NCBI GenBank assembly: GCA_003993805.1
Contig: RSEF01000021.1
Span: 2,925,065 to 2,989,064, forward strand
Length of the DNA: 64,000 nt
Source: Himantopus leucocephalus
Taxonomy: Eukaryota; Chordata; Aves; Charadriiformes; Recurvirostridae
Direction of reading: 5' to 3'
How positions within the stretch are numbered: position 1 is the first letter of the stretch; the number at the start of each line of letters is the position of its first letter. A program made the translations under genes and the position numbers. Below, one piece after another: positions 35,641 to 49,000 of this stretch. The notes below the pieces were generated by a model. The model did not search any database, was not told the origin of the DNA, and saw only the letters and a program-made list of their open reading frames with translations.

Positions 35641-38600
35641 ATACTGTATTACTGAAGTGCTGGAATGTTTCTTGGCAGAATTTTGGCCCGTGCCAGCTAG
35701 TATTTTCTAAACTGTTCCCAGGTATGGTTTGAAGTTGGAGACTATTCCCAATAAGTAGTTTATATGCAGTCACCCTGTTTCAGAGACTTAGGAGAGATTT
35801 CTAGTATAGGCATGAGCCTTCTCTGTCAACTGCCCTTAATGTTTGGGAACGTTCCTACGCACGTTTAATATCCTAGTGTAAGTATCTGTTACACAAAGTT
35901 AAAATCTGGCTAACCCCTTCCCTCCCCCCATTTGCTTTTCATGTCATCTTTACTTTTTAAAGAATGTGATAGTACTGCTGAACATATTTCAGGAGGTTGT
36001 TTACATGGTGGTTATTTTAGATTATGCTCCAGCGGGTGTCATTGTAGCTGATTCTGTGTTCAGTAATTTCCTTTGATCAGTCAGAAATACTTCTGGTGAT
36101 TTAAAGCGGTGTTCACAGGCATGAACTTTATGCAACAGTGTGTGTGAATACGTAATAAACTTTTGAACAACATTAATTATTTTGTGATGGGCTGGCTATA
36201 AAGAAAGATCAAAGATGTACTTTTCTAGAGCTATGTTCATATGTAGTAGGATGTTCCCACCCCCAATATAGTACAGTTTTGAGAGCTAACCTACAAAAGC
36301 AGTATCTCGGGTTCACTCTTTTGTTTTATTTGAGGGTCTAGGGCAGTGGCTAATGTAAAATTCAGACACTTGCATGTTGTAAAAATGAACATGTGAAATA
36401 GGTCTGGGCACAATATATAGATTGCAGGCATCTTTTTTTTTTTTTACGTGTTCATCAGAAACTAACAGTTTCTGTGGCTCTTCATGTTACAATTGTTTAA
36501 ATTTACTACCTTGATTATAAATAGCTAGATTTATAGATAATATATATTTGTACATATAGCATATAAGTATAATAAATAAGGTGATGATGATCAAGATTTT
36601 GCTTACACATTCTGAATAATTTGAAATGTGGTTGATTTTCCAATATGAATTAAAAATGAGTGCTTCTGTCTTTGGGTTCTGGGCTGTGAATTTGGGGGTT
36701 GACTCCATGTTAGTTTCTGGTAGAATCTTAACCCACTAACATAGAAGTGGTAGTACATAGGTCTGAGCGATTCTGGTGAATGAGAGCGTCTGGTGCATTT
36801 AGAGTAAACGATATACCAGTAATAGGGCAAAGCTGGAAAGTGGGATGTGTAATTGAGACGTGAAAGAAATAAATGTTCCAGTGATGGGAGCTGCATGCTT
36901 GCAGGAGATTTTCTTACCAGAGTGCAATCGGCTTCACCCCTCCTTTAAAACAAGACATCAAGCAGATGCCAGTTTACTGGTTTCCATGGTGACTGTTACT
37001 CTGATGTGCAAATGCTGTGACCAAAGTGATCACTTGAGGACTAATATAAGTAAAATTGGTGAAGAGTTAGGTCCAACACTGTTGCATTGAGACCTGCACA
37101 CTCTGTTCTTCTCTGCGGAAGGGAAGAAACTTTAGCCCTGGAGAGTGGCTCATCTGACATTTTGTATAAAGTACCCCAGCCACTAACTCAACTTCTGATC
37201 AGAGGGGGCGTGGTTGTCCTCAACCTTAGCTCACAGAGTACTTTCCTACTGAGTCACTGGCAAAGTGACAGACAATAGCAATTCGAAAATTTGGTGCCCA
37301 TGAATATTAATGTGATTCCTTCCAGTTGCCTCAGTGGACTCTAAATTCAGCTCACAGAACAGAACTTTAAAAGTCCAAGCTTCCATAATAAAATCACAGA
37401 GCTTGTAAAAGAAAATTTCCCAGACTTATTTGAAACCAAGTTTTTGCATTGTTTGAGATGAAATGCTTATGAAGGTTTACAAGCCTTCCTGGTAAATTTT
37501 ACCCATGTGTTGGGGGAATTCCCTGCAGGGGGTGGTGGTAAATGTTGAGGAAAGAGGTATAATGTAATTGTGAAAGCACGAGAAACCATAGAGGGTTTTT
37601 CAAATGAATTTTCAGGTTTGTTCACAGCTTGGCTGAAGAGCAGCTGTGGGAAGCAAACCTCCTGAGAACTGAAACCACTGAGTCTAGCTCAGAGTTGCAA
37701 TTCTTCTGTAAAGCAGGGAATTTAAGCGTTTCAGTGTTGGGGAAATGAAACTGGCCAGTGCCCTATTTCACTAGGTGAGAAAGCAGGCCTTTCTGTATGG
37801 TTTGGATTTTATTACAGAGAAGTTTTCAAGATAAAGGAAGAAGAAAGAGTTATTTTAAATTTCCTTTAGTCCTGACATGTCTGAGAAGTGAAATATTTTT
37901 GTTTGAAATTTCAGAACTAATCATCAACGGTTTAATTTAGAGAGACATTGAGCATCATTTTTGAAATCATTGGGTCCCTGTAGCTGCCACCGAGTCTGCT
38001 GGAGAGAGACATGGGTGTTCATCATATGACGAACGAACAAAGATGTCTTAATTGTTGTCACACTCCAAACTGAACAGCTCATATTCGGTGCTGTGATCCT
38101 GCTTGGAACTGGTATTCTGTCACAGAAGCAAAAGTACATGAAAACTTTTCATATCTGTCAGTGAAACTAGGGGATACTGGGTTAGAAAAAAAGCCTGAAA
38201 TGTAAACTGGAAAACAAAATTAGATTGTCCAAAGAATGTTTATAAATAATTTTCATGATTTACAGATGTTTATTTAATCCACTTTGTTTTGACAAATGAG
38301 AGGACTAGCCCTTTCTGTGTCTTTGCCCTGTTACAGTAGGTTACACAGTGGTGTGAAACTGGAGATGTGTGTTATAAAGATCTAAGATGTTTCTGTGCAG
38401 CATTCCATGGAAAGTAGCATTGAAGAGCTGAGCCTGCAGCTTCTGAACTGTACTTCAGTTTCCCCAGTCATGTGCAGAGCAGTTCTAACAGAAGTCAAAG
38501 ATAACTCTTCCCCTCTTTTAAAGCTCCTTGGGTAACCAAAGTTAGCTTTGCATGGAGCAGTGAATTCAAGGAAGATAGATGCCAATATGGTGCATAATCA

Positions 38601-39160
38601 CATATTTGCAGTTTGTTCTTGAGCCCAGTGGCTGGTGAGATTAGCTTTCTTCACTAATTCATGCACAAGCCTTGGACAGTTGACAGTGTGTTCTTTCCCT
38701 GCATCACAGCTGATTTGCATCCCAGTAAAAGGGTCCATGTGAGAAGCATCCAGAGAGATGGTGCTTTGGATTTTTGTTAGAAGAAATCTAACTTCAGGCA
38801 GCCACACAGCCATGAGGTGTCCCTTTTCTCAGATTGTATAGAATATTTTTTCTAATGGACCTTTTACCAGACTAACTTGTATTTTTGCTACATATGCAGA
38901 CTCCCAGAGCACGTGTAAACAATTTCCTGAAATATGTCAGTGGCACTATCAAATTAAGGATTACAGTATGCTTTCTAGATGATGCTTTCTCTGTGTGTGG
39001 GACAATAATATGGAGTGTGCTTCCCTTATGATTCTTCCCTTTATAACCTAAATTTGCAGTTTCATTTATTCCAACAACACATGAAGAATTAATGCAGAAC
39101 AGACAATTTTTTGGAAAAGTGTATTATAAATTTGATTGCACTTTAAAATCAGTGCCATTA

Positions 39161-39248
39161 GGATCCAGATTTTCAAAGACTTCTAAGTGCTTTCCTGTCC
39201 AATGAATTAAATTGGAATGAGACACCTCTACATCTTTTGAAGGTCTGC
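39161..39248. repeat. Degenerate ancient amniote repeat
   Basis: GATCCAGATTTTCAAAGACTTCTAAGTGC followed by ATTGGAATGAGACACCTCTACATCTTTTGAAGGTCTG, in pieces, has the partly self-complementary layout of an old family (GATTTTCAAAGG..TAGGCACCTAAATACCTTTGAGGATCTG). This is probably the same family as the 15.44 kb relic. Inverted-repeat-like ends suggest a DNA-transposon (MITE-like) origin, which is inference. Confidence 0.5.
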
Positions 39249-39590
39249 AACTTTATCTTTTAATTGCCACTATGATAAAGAGATGGGTTTTTTTAAGCCT
39301 GCCTTTCGTTCCGATAACCTCATCTTCTAGTGTCCACCCTACAAGACCTCCCCAGCTTCTATCTCTAAAGCACCAAGTTCTTTGAATGAATTTTCATTTG
39401 TTCTCAGCTAGATAAGCAGTACCCTTGTAATATCCACTTGCTACACTGTCTTCACTGACGCATATAGCCTGTGTGGTTAAGTCTTTATCAGATTAGTGCT
39501 TATCAGACTGCACAAATGCAGCCTGGACACTCTTCTTGTATCTCCAGGGTTACAATAAAGACTAGTCTGCCCTGTAGGTTAACACAGTCT

Positions 39591-39642
39591 CTATTCAGAA
39601 AAGTGTTTAAGCACATACTTAAGCAAGTGAATAGTCCCGTTT
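39591..39642. repeat. Degenerate ancient amniote repeat
   Basis: CTATTCAGAAAAGTGTTTAAGCACATACTTAAGCAAGTGAATAGTCCCG, in pieces, follows the old motif CTATTCAGCAAAGCACTTAAGCAC..GTGAGTAGTCCC known to me from amniote genomes. Only about 50 bp remain. Confidence 0.5.
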
Positions 39643-42347
39643 AGTGGTAATACAGTTACTCTTTTGCTTTGTTAAGAATATGCTTAAACATTTCATTGAA
39701 TGAGAGCTTGAGGTTGGCTGACTTATAAGTATTCATCTGTACAGGAGCAGAAAGGATAAAAATGTCAAGATGGAAATAGGTTGCATAGTTAAATGTGAAA
39801 TGTATGCACCTATTGCAGGTGACGTTACTGGAAGAGGAAGTATTAGTTTTCCTGTTTGTACACAGGTAGTTTTGAAACATGAAAAATATCGGCAGAGGAA
39901 AATGTTGTACTGAATAAAAGTGCTGTTGCGCAGATGCACTGTATTGTAAATTCTAAATCAGATTTAATGCAAGAAGATCACTTATGTAACGGATAATTGA
40001 AATGTGGTGTTAGCACATGTGATTTGAATTCATGCTGAGGGGAAAAAAAAATCCACAGAAAAACCCAATCAATGGGCAGGTTGTTGCTAGGACAAAGTAA
40101 TGGTGCTTTTAGAGTAAAGAGACATTTTATATTTCATAAGGCTCTTGGGTCATAGAAACCCAGAGATGACACCAATGCTCACTGCTAACACAGCCTGTGC
40201 AGTTAGCAATCAAGGCATAACTTTAGTGGAAGGAATAGTAGGTCACCTGTTCTCTTGCCCTCCAACCTGAGCTGCTCAATATTTCTGTAATCGCTGATGT
40301 AACTGGGACTGACAGCTAACCAACAACTGTGGAATTCTTATGAAGTGTGTTCTTACAGAGGTGACAGACATTCAGCCCCATGAGGGGAAAATTTCACTGC
40401 AGGATTTTTCTAATTTGTAATTGAGTTTGCTTTGGGGAAGACAAGGGGAAGAGAAAAAGCCCTGGAACATTGGCAGTGGTTGTAGGTCATGACCTGTGAC
40501 AGTGAGTCAAAAACATGCCTTGGTGATTTCTGCCAGATGGCTTAGGGCTTTGGTTCCCCAGAATTTCAGCTGCTTGCAAGAGATAAAACCGGGTCTCTGG
40601 TGAAAAGGGAGGAGAAGAATTTTTTTTTTCTTTTTTTCCCCCCAGAAAAATTTCCCTGTATAGGGTACCTTGCTTCATGGCTGGTTGGAACACAAGTCTC
40701 GGACAGATAAATGGCATTGTCTAAAAACAGATACATGTATCTGTTTTTGTATGCTGGCTTTGAAAGGTATCATTCTCACGGTATAGAGAGGTGTCTGAAA
40801 ATAGCAGTACATTCAGCAGTTTGAGTTCACTTACGACTCTCTTATTCATCCCACTGAAAGTGCCAAGGAAATAAAGGTATTCCTTTTTATCCTTCAAAAG
40901 TGGACAAGAAATACTCCCTCAAGAAAAGCACCAATCATAACAGGATGCCTAAAATTCGGGGGACTTGAATATCTCTGCCTTTCTTCTATGAACAGTGCAA
41001 TCATTTATATCTGTACAAATGAGTAGTTAGCATCTGATTGCTTTGATCACCCAACCTGTAGGTAATGAAAAATTGGACTGAGAAATTTGATGTGTTCTTG
41101 ACAAAGCAACGTTTTGGCTCTTTCAATAAAGAGTCTTAGTTAACTTCCCAGTATTGGTTGTAGTTTTGTGAATCCAACCTGTGATAGGTGTGACCCCGTC
41201 ACAGCTTCTTGTTGGGAATCTTAGCTGTTTCTAACCTTAGATGTATGGTTAATCTTTGAACTGCAGAGGTCCTTGGACCAATCTGCAGTGTGGCAGCCAA
41301 GATAACAGCCATTATACATAGTAATGAATTATACTGAGTTTCAATTCATATACATTTTGTAAATGATTAATAGCTGCTTTAGTAAATAATTGTTAACCCT
41401 AGTGTGTGTAGTGCCCCAATCTGTAAAATGTTTATAACATCTGTGAATAGTTTATTACCTCCGTATAAACTGCTTATAAATGGAAACTTAGTGTGACGTG
41501 TGACTAAGCGCAGGAACAGAGAAGGAGAGGACAGGGTGTTTGGCCTCTGTTATTAAGATCCACTGGATTCTCATGACTTGGAAGGGATGTGAGACCCTAC
41601 GTAGCTCTGTGAGCAAAGGCAGAAAATCGTTTCCCTTAGCACTTGCACTGTTTAGTGTACATGAGGTAGAATTTGTCAGAGCCCTTTGGTCTCTAATGCA
41701 TATGGGATTTATCTTGAGAATACAGATGAGAAGGTATTATGCTGACTGGCAGCTGGAAGAAAATGGGGAAATGCTGCCTGTTTCAGTACTAGAAGGCACT
41801 GGATGGCTGTCGGAGGAGATGTGTTGCATTTCCATTGCTGACATGTATGGTATTGGAAGAGTCAGTTCCTTCGTTTCTCAATGCCTTTCTTTTTCCAACC
41901 GCTGTTTGACATACCTATCTACATCAGAAATCATTTGCGGCTGGGTCTGAATCTCATACTTAATTTGATCCTCCAAATTCCACCCAAATGTAAATAATCA
42001 ACAAAATAAGAGTAGTAAAAATCACAAATATCTTTCATTATAATTGTGATAAACATGTTTTCCTTTATTTTCTCTTTCATCTTTAATTTAATGATGCTTT
42101 TGTGTCTGGCTTGAATCACCCACGTTTCCATCATTTGGATTGGCTTCTGCTGTGAAGTTTAGCAGCTGTACCTTTTTTTATGTGTTCTCTCTCACTGTTG
42201 CAGTATGTGAAATTGCAGCTTTCTGTATGACAGACAATTTCTTACGTGACTACGTTAGCCAGAAAACACAGCAATATCAAATAGATGGAAATCTGTACTG
42301 TTATGATGTGGAACTAGAAGAGTCTATGCTACCCCCTGTCCCCCCCC

Positions 42348-42348
42348 N
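42348..42348. other. Single ambiguous base (N) after a C run
   Basis: One N directly follows a seven-C run. Two similar Ns occur at 54259 (after poly-T) and 56217 (before poly-A). All three flank homopolymers, so they look like consensus-calling uncertainties, not scaffold gaps. Confidence 0.9.
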
Positions 42349-42628
42349 GCTCTAAGGGAGCTCTAAGGATACTGTAGGGTTCAGTTAAATCTGAATTAAC
42401 CCAAGTGTCCTGGCATTTGTGTTTGTTTTTCATGGGCTCTTTTCCTTCCACTGGCCCATTGATGGGGCTAAAATAACATAAATATAACATGGGATCTCTT
42501 CTCTTGATCCAGGCTTCAAGAACGAGATGAACATGTGATATCATGTGAAGACCACATTAGTTTGGCCCTGCAAAGGGCTCCCTGAGGCATATTTAAAAAG
42601 CCTATGGAAAAAAATAAATACTAGGAGT

Positions 42629-42695
42629 GTCATAGAATCATAGAATGGTTTGGGTTGGAAGGGACCGTTAAAGATCATCTAGTCCAAACCCTAAA
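42629..42695 (-). mobile_element. CR1 LINE 3'-end fragment
   Basis: On the plus strand it begins with TCATAGAATCATAGAATGG, the reverse complement of the CR1 terminal octamers. It continues with TTTGGGTTGGAAGGGACC..GATCATCTAGTCCA, the conserved end of avian CR1 3' UTRs. Only about 65 bp survive, so this is a severely 5'-truncated insertion. The low divergence of this tail compared with the 9.6 kb copy suggests a different, younger CR1 subfamily. Confidence 0.93.
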
Positions 42696-44362
42696 TATAG
42701 CCGCCATGTGGATTTAAGAGAGAGCAAGGTGAAGCCTATTTTTTTGATGAGTATCCCGTTAGAAAAGTGTGGACATTTCTGATGTCACAGGTTGTTCCAG
42801 TTGTGATGCTGGTAGATAAAGCAGACAGACTCTAGCTTCCAGGTGCAAAGGTAAAGTCTGATCAAAATGATAATGTGTTTTGAAGAAGTCAATCCAATTT
42901 AAAGTAATGGGAAAAATTCTGTGGTCTTTACTCAGTTCTGATTCATAGATGAAACTCAGTTTTACATTTAATCTCACGTGATTCTGAAAAGAAGTACTCC
43001 TATTGATAACTTGCATGAGTAAGACCTATGCTACATATGTATGTTACAGCTGCTGTTTTGAGGGCTTCCCAAATTGGTTTTCTGTTTTTCTGTTACCATA
43101 TATAATACAGAATATTGTATATTATATAAGAATATACTTACGCGCTAACAAAATGGGATCTGAGTTCAGTCTGAAGTAAAAGGGCAACCTCTCTGGAAAA
43201 CTTGAGAGTTCTTGGGTACAAAGCATTGTTGGGTTTAGTTTGGTTTGTTCTTCTGTGTGTTGTCCCCCTCCCAGGCCACCTTCTCTGTCTTTCAGTCTAA
43301 GTAACTTCTGTGAGCTCAGATGGATGTTTTGCGCTGCATCATATGCATGGTAGAATCTATGAGAAGCAGAGATGCCAAAGTGATTTAGTCCCTGTTTTTA
43401 TTGGTTGATTTGCATTGGATAAATACCTGGATTGTTGTGCTGCTGAGTCTTTGGAGAATGGGGACTAGGAAGGAGGGAAGTGTATGAGCAATTCTATGCT
43501 TTTTTTTTTTGGGTGCAGTTTATTTAGCACCTCTGCAAGATTTAACATGATAACTATTAAAATCTTAGCACGCTACTCAGAGAGGTAGAATGTCATAAAG
43601 GTGTCTGGTAAACAGATGTTCCAGGCTTCATAAGCTGCTGGGAAAGTGTGCATCATTCCAAATAAATATGGAAGCAGCTGCAGCTTTGGAAGCTTTAGTT
43701 TCCTGAATAAATACTTTGGACACCTATTCCACTTCGGCAGTTGTGGCTGTCGTGATCTAAAGATACAAGTAAAGCATAGTTTATAGTAATAGATAATATC
43801 TTTTATTAAGCCAACTGATAACATTAGAAAAATAGATTCACTTTCAGGCAGTTAAGTCCTCCTTTGGATTTATTAATACTTCTTCAAATGTTGCTCCTAG
43901 GTAATGAATGTACATAATGCAGAGGGAATCTTCTTTATTGTAGGCTTCTGACAGTTGAGTGCGTTTTGTGGCATTCTCTTACTAGTTTAGCTCCTTTAAA
44001 AACATTATGATAAACAAGTAGAAGTCGTCTTGGGAGAGTTTCATAAAAGAGTTAATGATACAAAATACAGAAACATATAGTAAAATCAGTATTTAATACA
44101 TTGTCAAAACTGTCTGAAATTAGGTTAGTGAAAATGAATGTGTACACCTCTCAATCTGATTTTTCTTTTTGGAAGGAAACCATTAGTGCCTAGGAGTAAC
44201 AGATCAGGATATTTTGCTGTCAAGATTCTCTTTTTACTGGTAGTGAAGAGGTGTTACCTGCTTTAATAATGGTGATATACATGTTATTGCTGCAAGATCA
44301 CCAGAAGATACCTAGAAGTCAGAGTTGCAAGGCTTAACAACAGAGTAATTCAGCAAGATTAT

Positions 44363-44407
44363 TAGAGTTTTATTAGATTATTATATTAATAATCTAATAA
44401 AACTCTA
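44363..44407. repeat. Perfect inverted repeat, 21-bp arms, 3-nt loop
   Basis: The left arm (44363-44383, TAGAGTTTTATTAGATTATTA with one base beyond 20) pairs without mismatch with the right arm at 44387-44407, around the spacer TAT. The symmetry breaks on both sides immediately. AT-rich arms would extrude easily as a cruciform or fold in RNA. The stem is too short and the loop too tight for an ordinary pre-miRNA. No flanking target-site duplication is evident. Confidence 0.95.
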
Positions 44408-45728
44408 GCATTTCTATGTTTTGTTTAGAGTATTCACTTTCTGGCTTTTAACTTGAGACACTTTAGCCAGCTGCTTTTCAGAAAATCCGAGTGGCTGAAG
44501 CTCTTATAATTATGTTGGATAGCCAAAATTAGCACCTGTCTTTAAATAATTATTTTTTTTAATAAAACTTGAATAAACTTTTAATAAAACTTCTGCCCAA
44601 GATCGTGCTAGAATATTGCAAATCCAAAACAGAACTCAAGACTCTTGCATGAGCTCCCAAAACTGTTACGAGTTTTAAATGAAAAATATGCAGGGAGGAA
44701 AGAAATGAGTTACTGGATGAGTCTTATGACATGTTCCGTGCTGCAGCAGATAGGCTCAGCGGGGTGAGCTAAGTGGGGATTTCCACCATGAGTAAAACTC
44801 CTGCTTCTTGGAGGTGTAATTCAGACTTTTTAATTATCTGATCTCTGGGTTGGTTCATTCTTTTTCCATGTAGCTGGCTATCTATCATATTTGATGGAGA
44901 AATTGCTATGACAAAATGCTAAAAGCTTTTGCTCTGGGCTATTTTTAATCTACGGTAGGTGAAAGATCAGAACACATTTTTGGAAGATTTATGTGTTGTA
45001 CCCTTGTGCTGTGCTGGATAGGATAAATGGGAGTTGACAAACTACAGGTCACAAGATTTAAACCATTGACCTCTGACATTAAGAGTCATCACAACTGTAT
45101 GTTGTCACATTTATGTTTAGGATTTAAAGGCTTTGCTTTGAGGGAATCTCATAAATGCTTAGCAGAGGTGCAGAAACACAGTTCTTATTCAGTCTTCAAG
45201 CTTTATTGTTGGTGATCAGTAGTTAGATCTCTTAGGCTGTCGTGGATTTTAATGCAGAATATTTGTAAGCAACCTTTAAGTCTTTGGGTTGTTTGTGCAG
45301 AATAACACATCTCTGTTTCTTGAAAAGGCATAGCTACTTAATGACAGTTAAGCTTGAGCATACTCATTGCTTTTTGCTGATCCTTTAGTAGTCCAGTCTT
45401 TCAAACTACTTCCCAACTCTAGGATCTCAGTTAACTGTGTCCATTTCTGAAACAGAAGCCCTGATAAAGCAAGAAGACTTTGGGATGTATGAAACACTGT
45501 TGTCAAATCGAGTATATACTTCAGTGTTCTGCTAAACTAAGCCCCAGATTTCTGCAGTGCATCATAATGCAAGAGAATAATAGGGGGAGGATGGATGCCT
45601 GCAGCTGCTCCTCTGCCTGTGTGACAGATGTCATCTAAAACACTATGAAGCCTTTTTAGAAAACAGGGAGGAGAGGAATGAAGAGAGGGTGAAGCTGATG
45701 GAGTGGAAGGTGAGTTGAAAAGTGATGG

Positions 45729-46055
45729 CTAAAGGGAAGGACTGAGCTTATTGCAAGTTGAGGCATTGCTCTTGACAGTCACGGGGCTGGAACCTGTCCC
45801 ATGTAGAAAATCACAGTATTTCATTATCTTTATTGCTGTCTTGAGATTTTCAGGCATGTGTAGCTGACTAGCTGACCCTCCAAGTTCAGATATAGGTTCT
45901 ATGCAATACTGAGTACTGTTCATGATGTTCATCGTGCAATGCATGCTTCCTAAATTATACATCATTATGAGGGGCACATAACCAATTAGTATATGGATTT
46001 GTTCTGCCTGTGCAAATCTTTTCTTGGGCTGAGGAAGTGTCATACAGAGACTTGG
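45729..46055 (-). other. Exon-like open frame with strong acceptor, unidentified
   Basis: On the minus strand a near-ideal acceptor (TGTTTTCTTTTTTTCTTCAG) opens straight into a frame of 108 codons ending in a stop. The frame begins PSLCMTLPQPKKRFAQAEQ. No domain, signal peptide or family is recognised, and no AATAAA follows within a few hundred bases. It could be a terminal exon of an unknown transcript on the SKI strand, or chance. Confidence 0.2.
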
Positions 46056-49000
46056 CTGAAGAAAAAAAGAAAACAGTTTAATCTTAAATTGTAATTGTCA
46101 TCCTCTGGCTAATGATAAGCAATATTACGGCCTGCATATCAGCTGTAATTAAGCAGTAAGACACAACAAGGTGTATGTTACAGAGAGATAACACAGTGCT
46201 TAAGAGCCAATGACCTGCAAAGCACATTATCTCCCAGCTGCACAAGCCCTACAGAGTCAGTTTGTACATGTGTGGTAGCAAATCCACTGTCCTTTCTTCC
46301 CCCGCCTTCATTCTGCTTTTCAAGGTGCAAAAACTGTAAAGGATTTTCATATTGCTTGTGTCATATGACTTTCTAAAAAGCTCCCTTTTTATAGTAGTCA
46401 ACTCCTGCACTTATACTAAGCCAGTATCAAACATTCTAAGTTCTCATTCACTGGAGTTCTGGGAAATTAGCATCACTTAAAATGAGACCCTTCAGTGTTT
46501 TGTTAGGCAAGTAGGTGTGGAGTATGCAGGGAAGGATTCTCACTGGTGATCCAAACACCAAACTGACAGCAACTCTTCATTTGCTCCAAGAAAGATTTCA
46601 TGTTGTTTTCAAAGATAGCAGAGGGAGCTTTGAGCTGGAACATAGTGTTAGATGAAACTTGTTTCAAAGTAGAGTTGATTTTTGATTAGAATTGTAGATC
46701 GGAAGCGTGAAACTGGTAGTTTGTACTAAACATGAAAACCTTTCCTATCCAAGGTACCATTGCCCGTGTAAGTGTCCTATATAGACTGACCAAACTATGA
46801 TGTTGCATGAGTGACTGAATTAAAAGCAGGACTGACAGTGTGGCACAAGCACTAAAACATTGGACATCAAGAAAACGAAGGGGATTAAAGTGTCCAAGTC
46901 CCGTTTCTTTGAGGAGGAGAATGCATGGTTTCTGTTGTATAGCGTAGGAATTCTACTATAAAACTCTTGTTGGAGGAAGAAACCCTGGTGAATGAGACCT
47001 TCCAAATAGTGACAGAAAATGTAGAATGGGATCAGTTTTGCCCTGTTGAGTCCTCTCAGGGTGTTTGTCTGATCAGGGGAGAAGGTCTGCTAAAGAAAAG
47101 GGAGGTGGTGACAGGGAGAGACATGTGACACTTCCTTGTGGCACTCGCCTCTCTGAAGAAACTCCTGGAAAGAGGGCCAAGTGCAAGTATCTTTGTGCCA
47201 AGTTTTAATGACATATTCATGGTGCAGGATGAAGGTGTATTTACGATCATAGGCAGATACTGTGAATGTTTAATTTTTGAACAATCAGATACACGTTGTG
47301 AGGGTTATTCCTTATGTTATCCCTAAAGAAACTTTGCAGGACAAAAATCTTTGATCAGATTTTCAGTTTAAGCATCATGGGCGTGGATCTACTGGCTCTT
47401 GGTATTGGGCAGCTACGTATAATTGCACAAAATTAATATAAAGTACTGTAGATCGAATTGCTTAATTTTGTTCCTATCTAACAGTCAGTCTCACTTATTT
47501 ATTCATGTTTTTTCTCCCCCCAGCCATACAAACTGAATTCCAGGTATCAAATTAGAATGGCACTATAATCTTTGTAAACAAGCTACTGACAATTTAGTCT
47601 AGCAGAGTAAGAAAAGCAGCAGTAAGCTGAGGCAAGAACAGAAGTGTCTTATCTAATGTCTTTTAGCCAATAATTGCCAGAACATGTAATTTTTTTTTTT
47701 GTTTTCCCATTTTTTTGGTAATGTTACCCATTGAAATGGATGGATACTTAATTAGCCAAATGCAAGATTTCAGCAGTATGGAAGGACAATCCTCTTGTAG
47801 CCTGAGTTGTACTATACATTGTCAGAAGCAGGGATAGGTTCTTTGGGTTGGAATAGCATTTAGCCCATCTGAACCGTGGTTTCAGTTGGATGTCCTAGAT
47901 ATTACTGTATTAAAAATATAAATTATTAAAGTTAGGCCTAACGTAAGAACAGAGAGACAAGGCAGAGGCAACAGAGACAGCTGTCTCTTCCTCTGAGTCC
48001 TTCTACTGGGTGAGACTGTTTCTGATTACAGCTGTAGCACTGTAAATGCCTGCTAGATGTCTGGTGATAATCCATTCAAAGCAATTACAAGGCATCCGTC
48101 ACCAGCAGGGTCTGAGCCACAGGCTTCTTATCTGGGAAAATTGATGGAAGAGAAGGGGGGAGTGAGAGAAGTAATCAATGCCTTTCACCAATGTTATCTG
48201 CCAAATTGAATTAAGCAGCATGGGATCCCTGCTTTACACACTGAGAGAGAGCTGAAAGAATCTGTTTATAGTAAGCTCAGTTCATGGGCAAGGCAGGTGG
48301 GGGAGCTACGCTTTACTCCTACTCACAGTTTCTTGGGCATCTGCTAAGGTCAGTGGGACTCGTGTGTGCAAAAGGAGTTCAGAAGTTCACAACGTACAGA
48401 ACCCTTAACCTAATAGCGCCAGTTCCAGTTGTGAACCTCGTGTCTGCTCGAAGACTTAATGTATCGTTCCACGTGCTTTTTCTTTTTTTGGTGTAGCTCA
48501 AAGTATCTCATCGCTGACCACATCCCAATTTTTACATGGCAAAGATTGTAGAGAAGGCAACTATGATGACATAAGCGAAGATATAATAATTGCATACTTC
48601 GGAAGCAGTACTGGTAAAACTGTATTGATTAACAGTGATGGATATGTTGAATCTTTTGGCAATGCGGTTATGCTGCGTAGCATGTAATCCAGTACTGAGA
48701 CCTACTGAAAGTCATTGGGTCTTGAGTTCAGGGGCAGGGGCAATGCCTACAGAGGTTTTGGGTGGGGTTTTTGAATATGCAAGGAAATGTAGCATATTGC
48801 TGTGGGTTTTGGTGTTTTGCTTTCATTAGTATATCTGCTTCTCACTTCACTTACCTTATGGGTTGGAAAGTTAAGTAAAGTAAATTTCACTTCTGTAGTC
48901 TAACTGGTTACTTATTTTGCAAAGCACTGTTGAAATCTCGGAGCTGGATTTAGGAGTGCTTAACAGTATTACCATCTGTAAAATGACACTTTCCCTTACT

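Larger units (their letters stand above)
28906..42628. other. Non-coding DNA with scattered ancient repeats
   Basis: No recognised gene on either strand. An orphan exon-like segment lies at 30.5 kb. Relics of old amniote repeats are at 31.1, 32.5, 39.2 and 39.6 kb, and low-complexity A-rich DNA at 34.1 kb. An 11-G run is at 33.2 kb and a cluster of GGAA/TTCC palindromes at 35.6 kb. The 163-codon frame at 31972-32463 and the 136-codon frame at 41540-41950 are treated as chance. Confidence 0.55.

Noticed and set aside
44363..44407. pre-miRNA
   Set aside because: The 21-bp stem and 3-nt loop are too short for Drosha/Dicer processing of a canonical miRNA hairpin.
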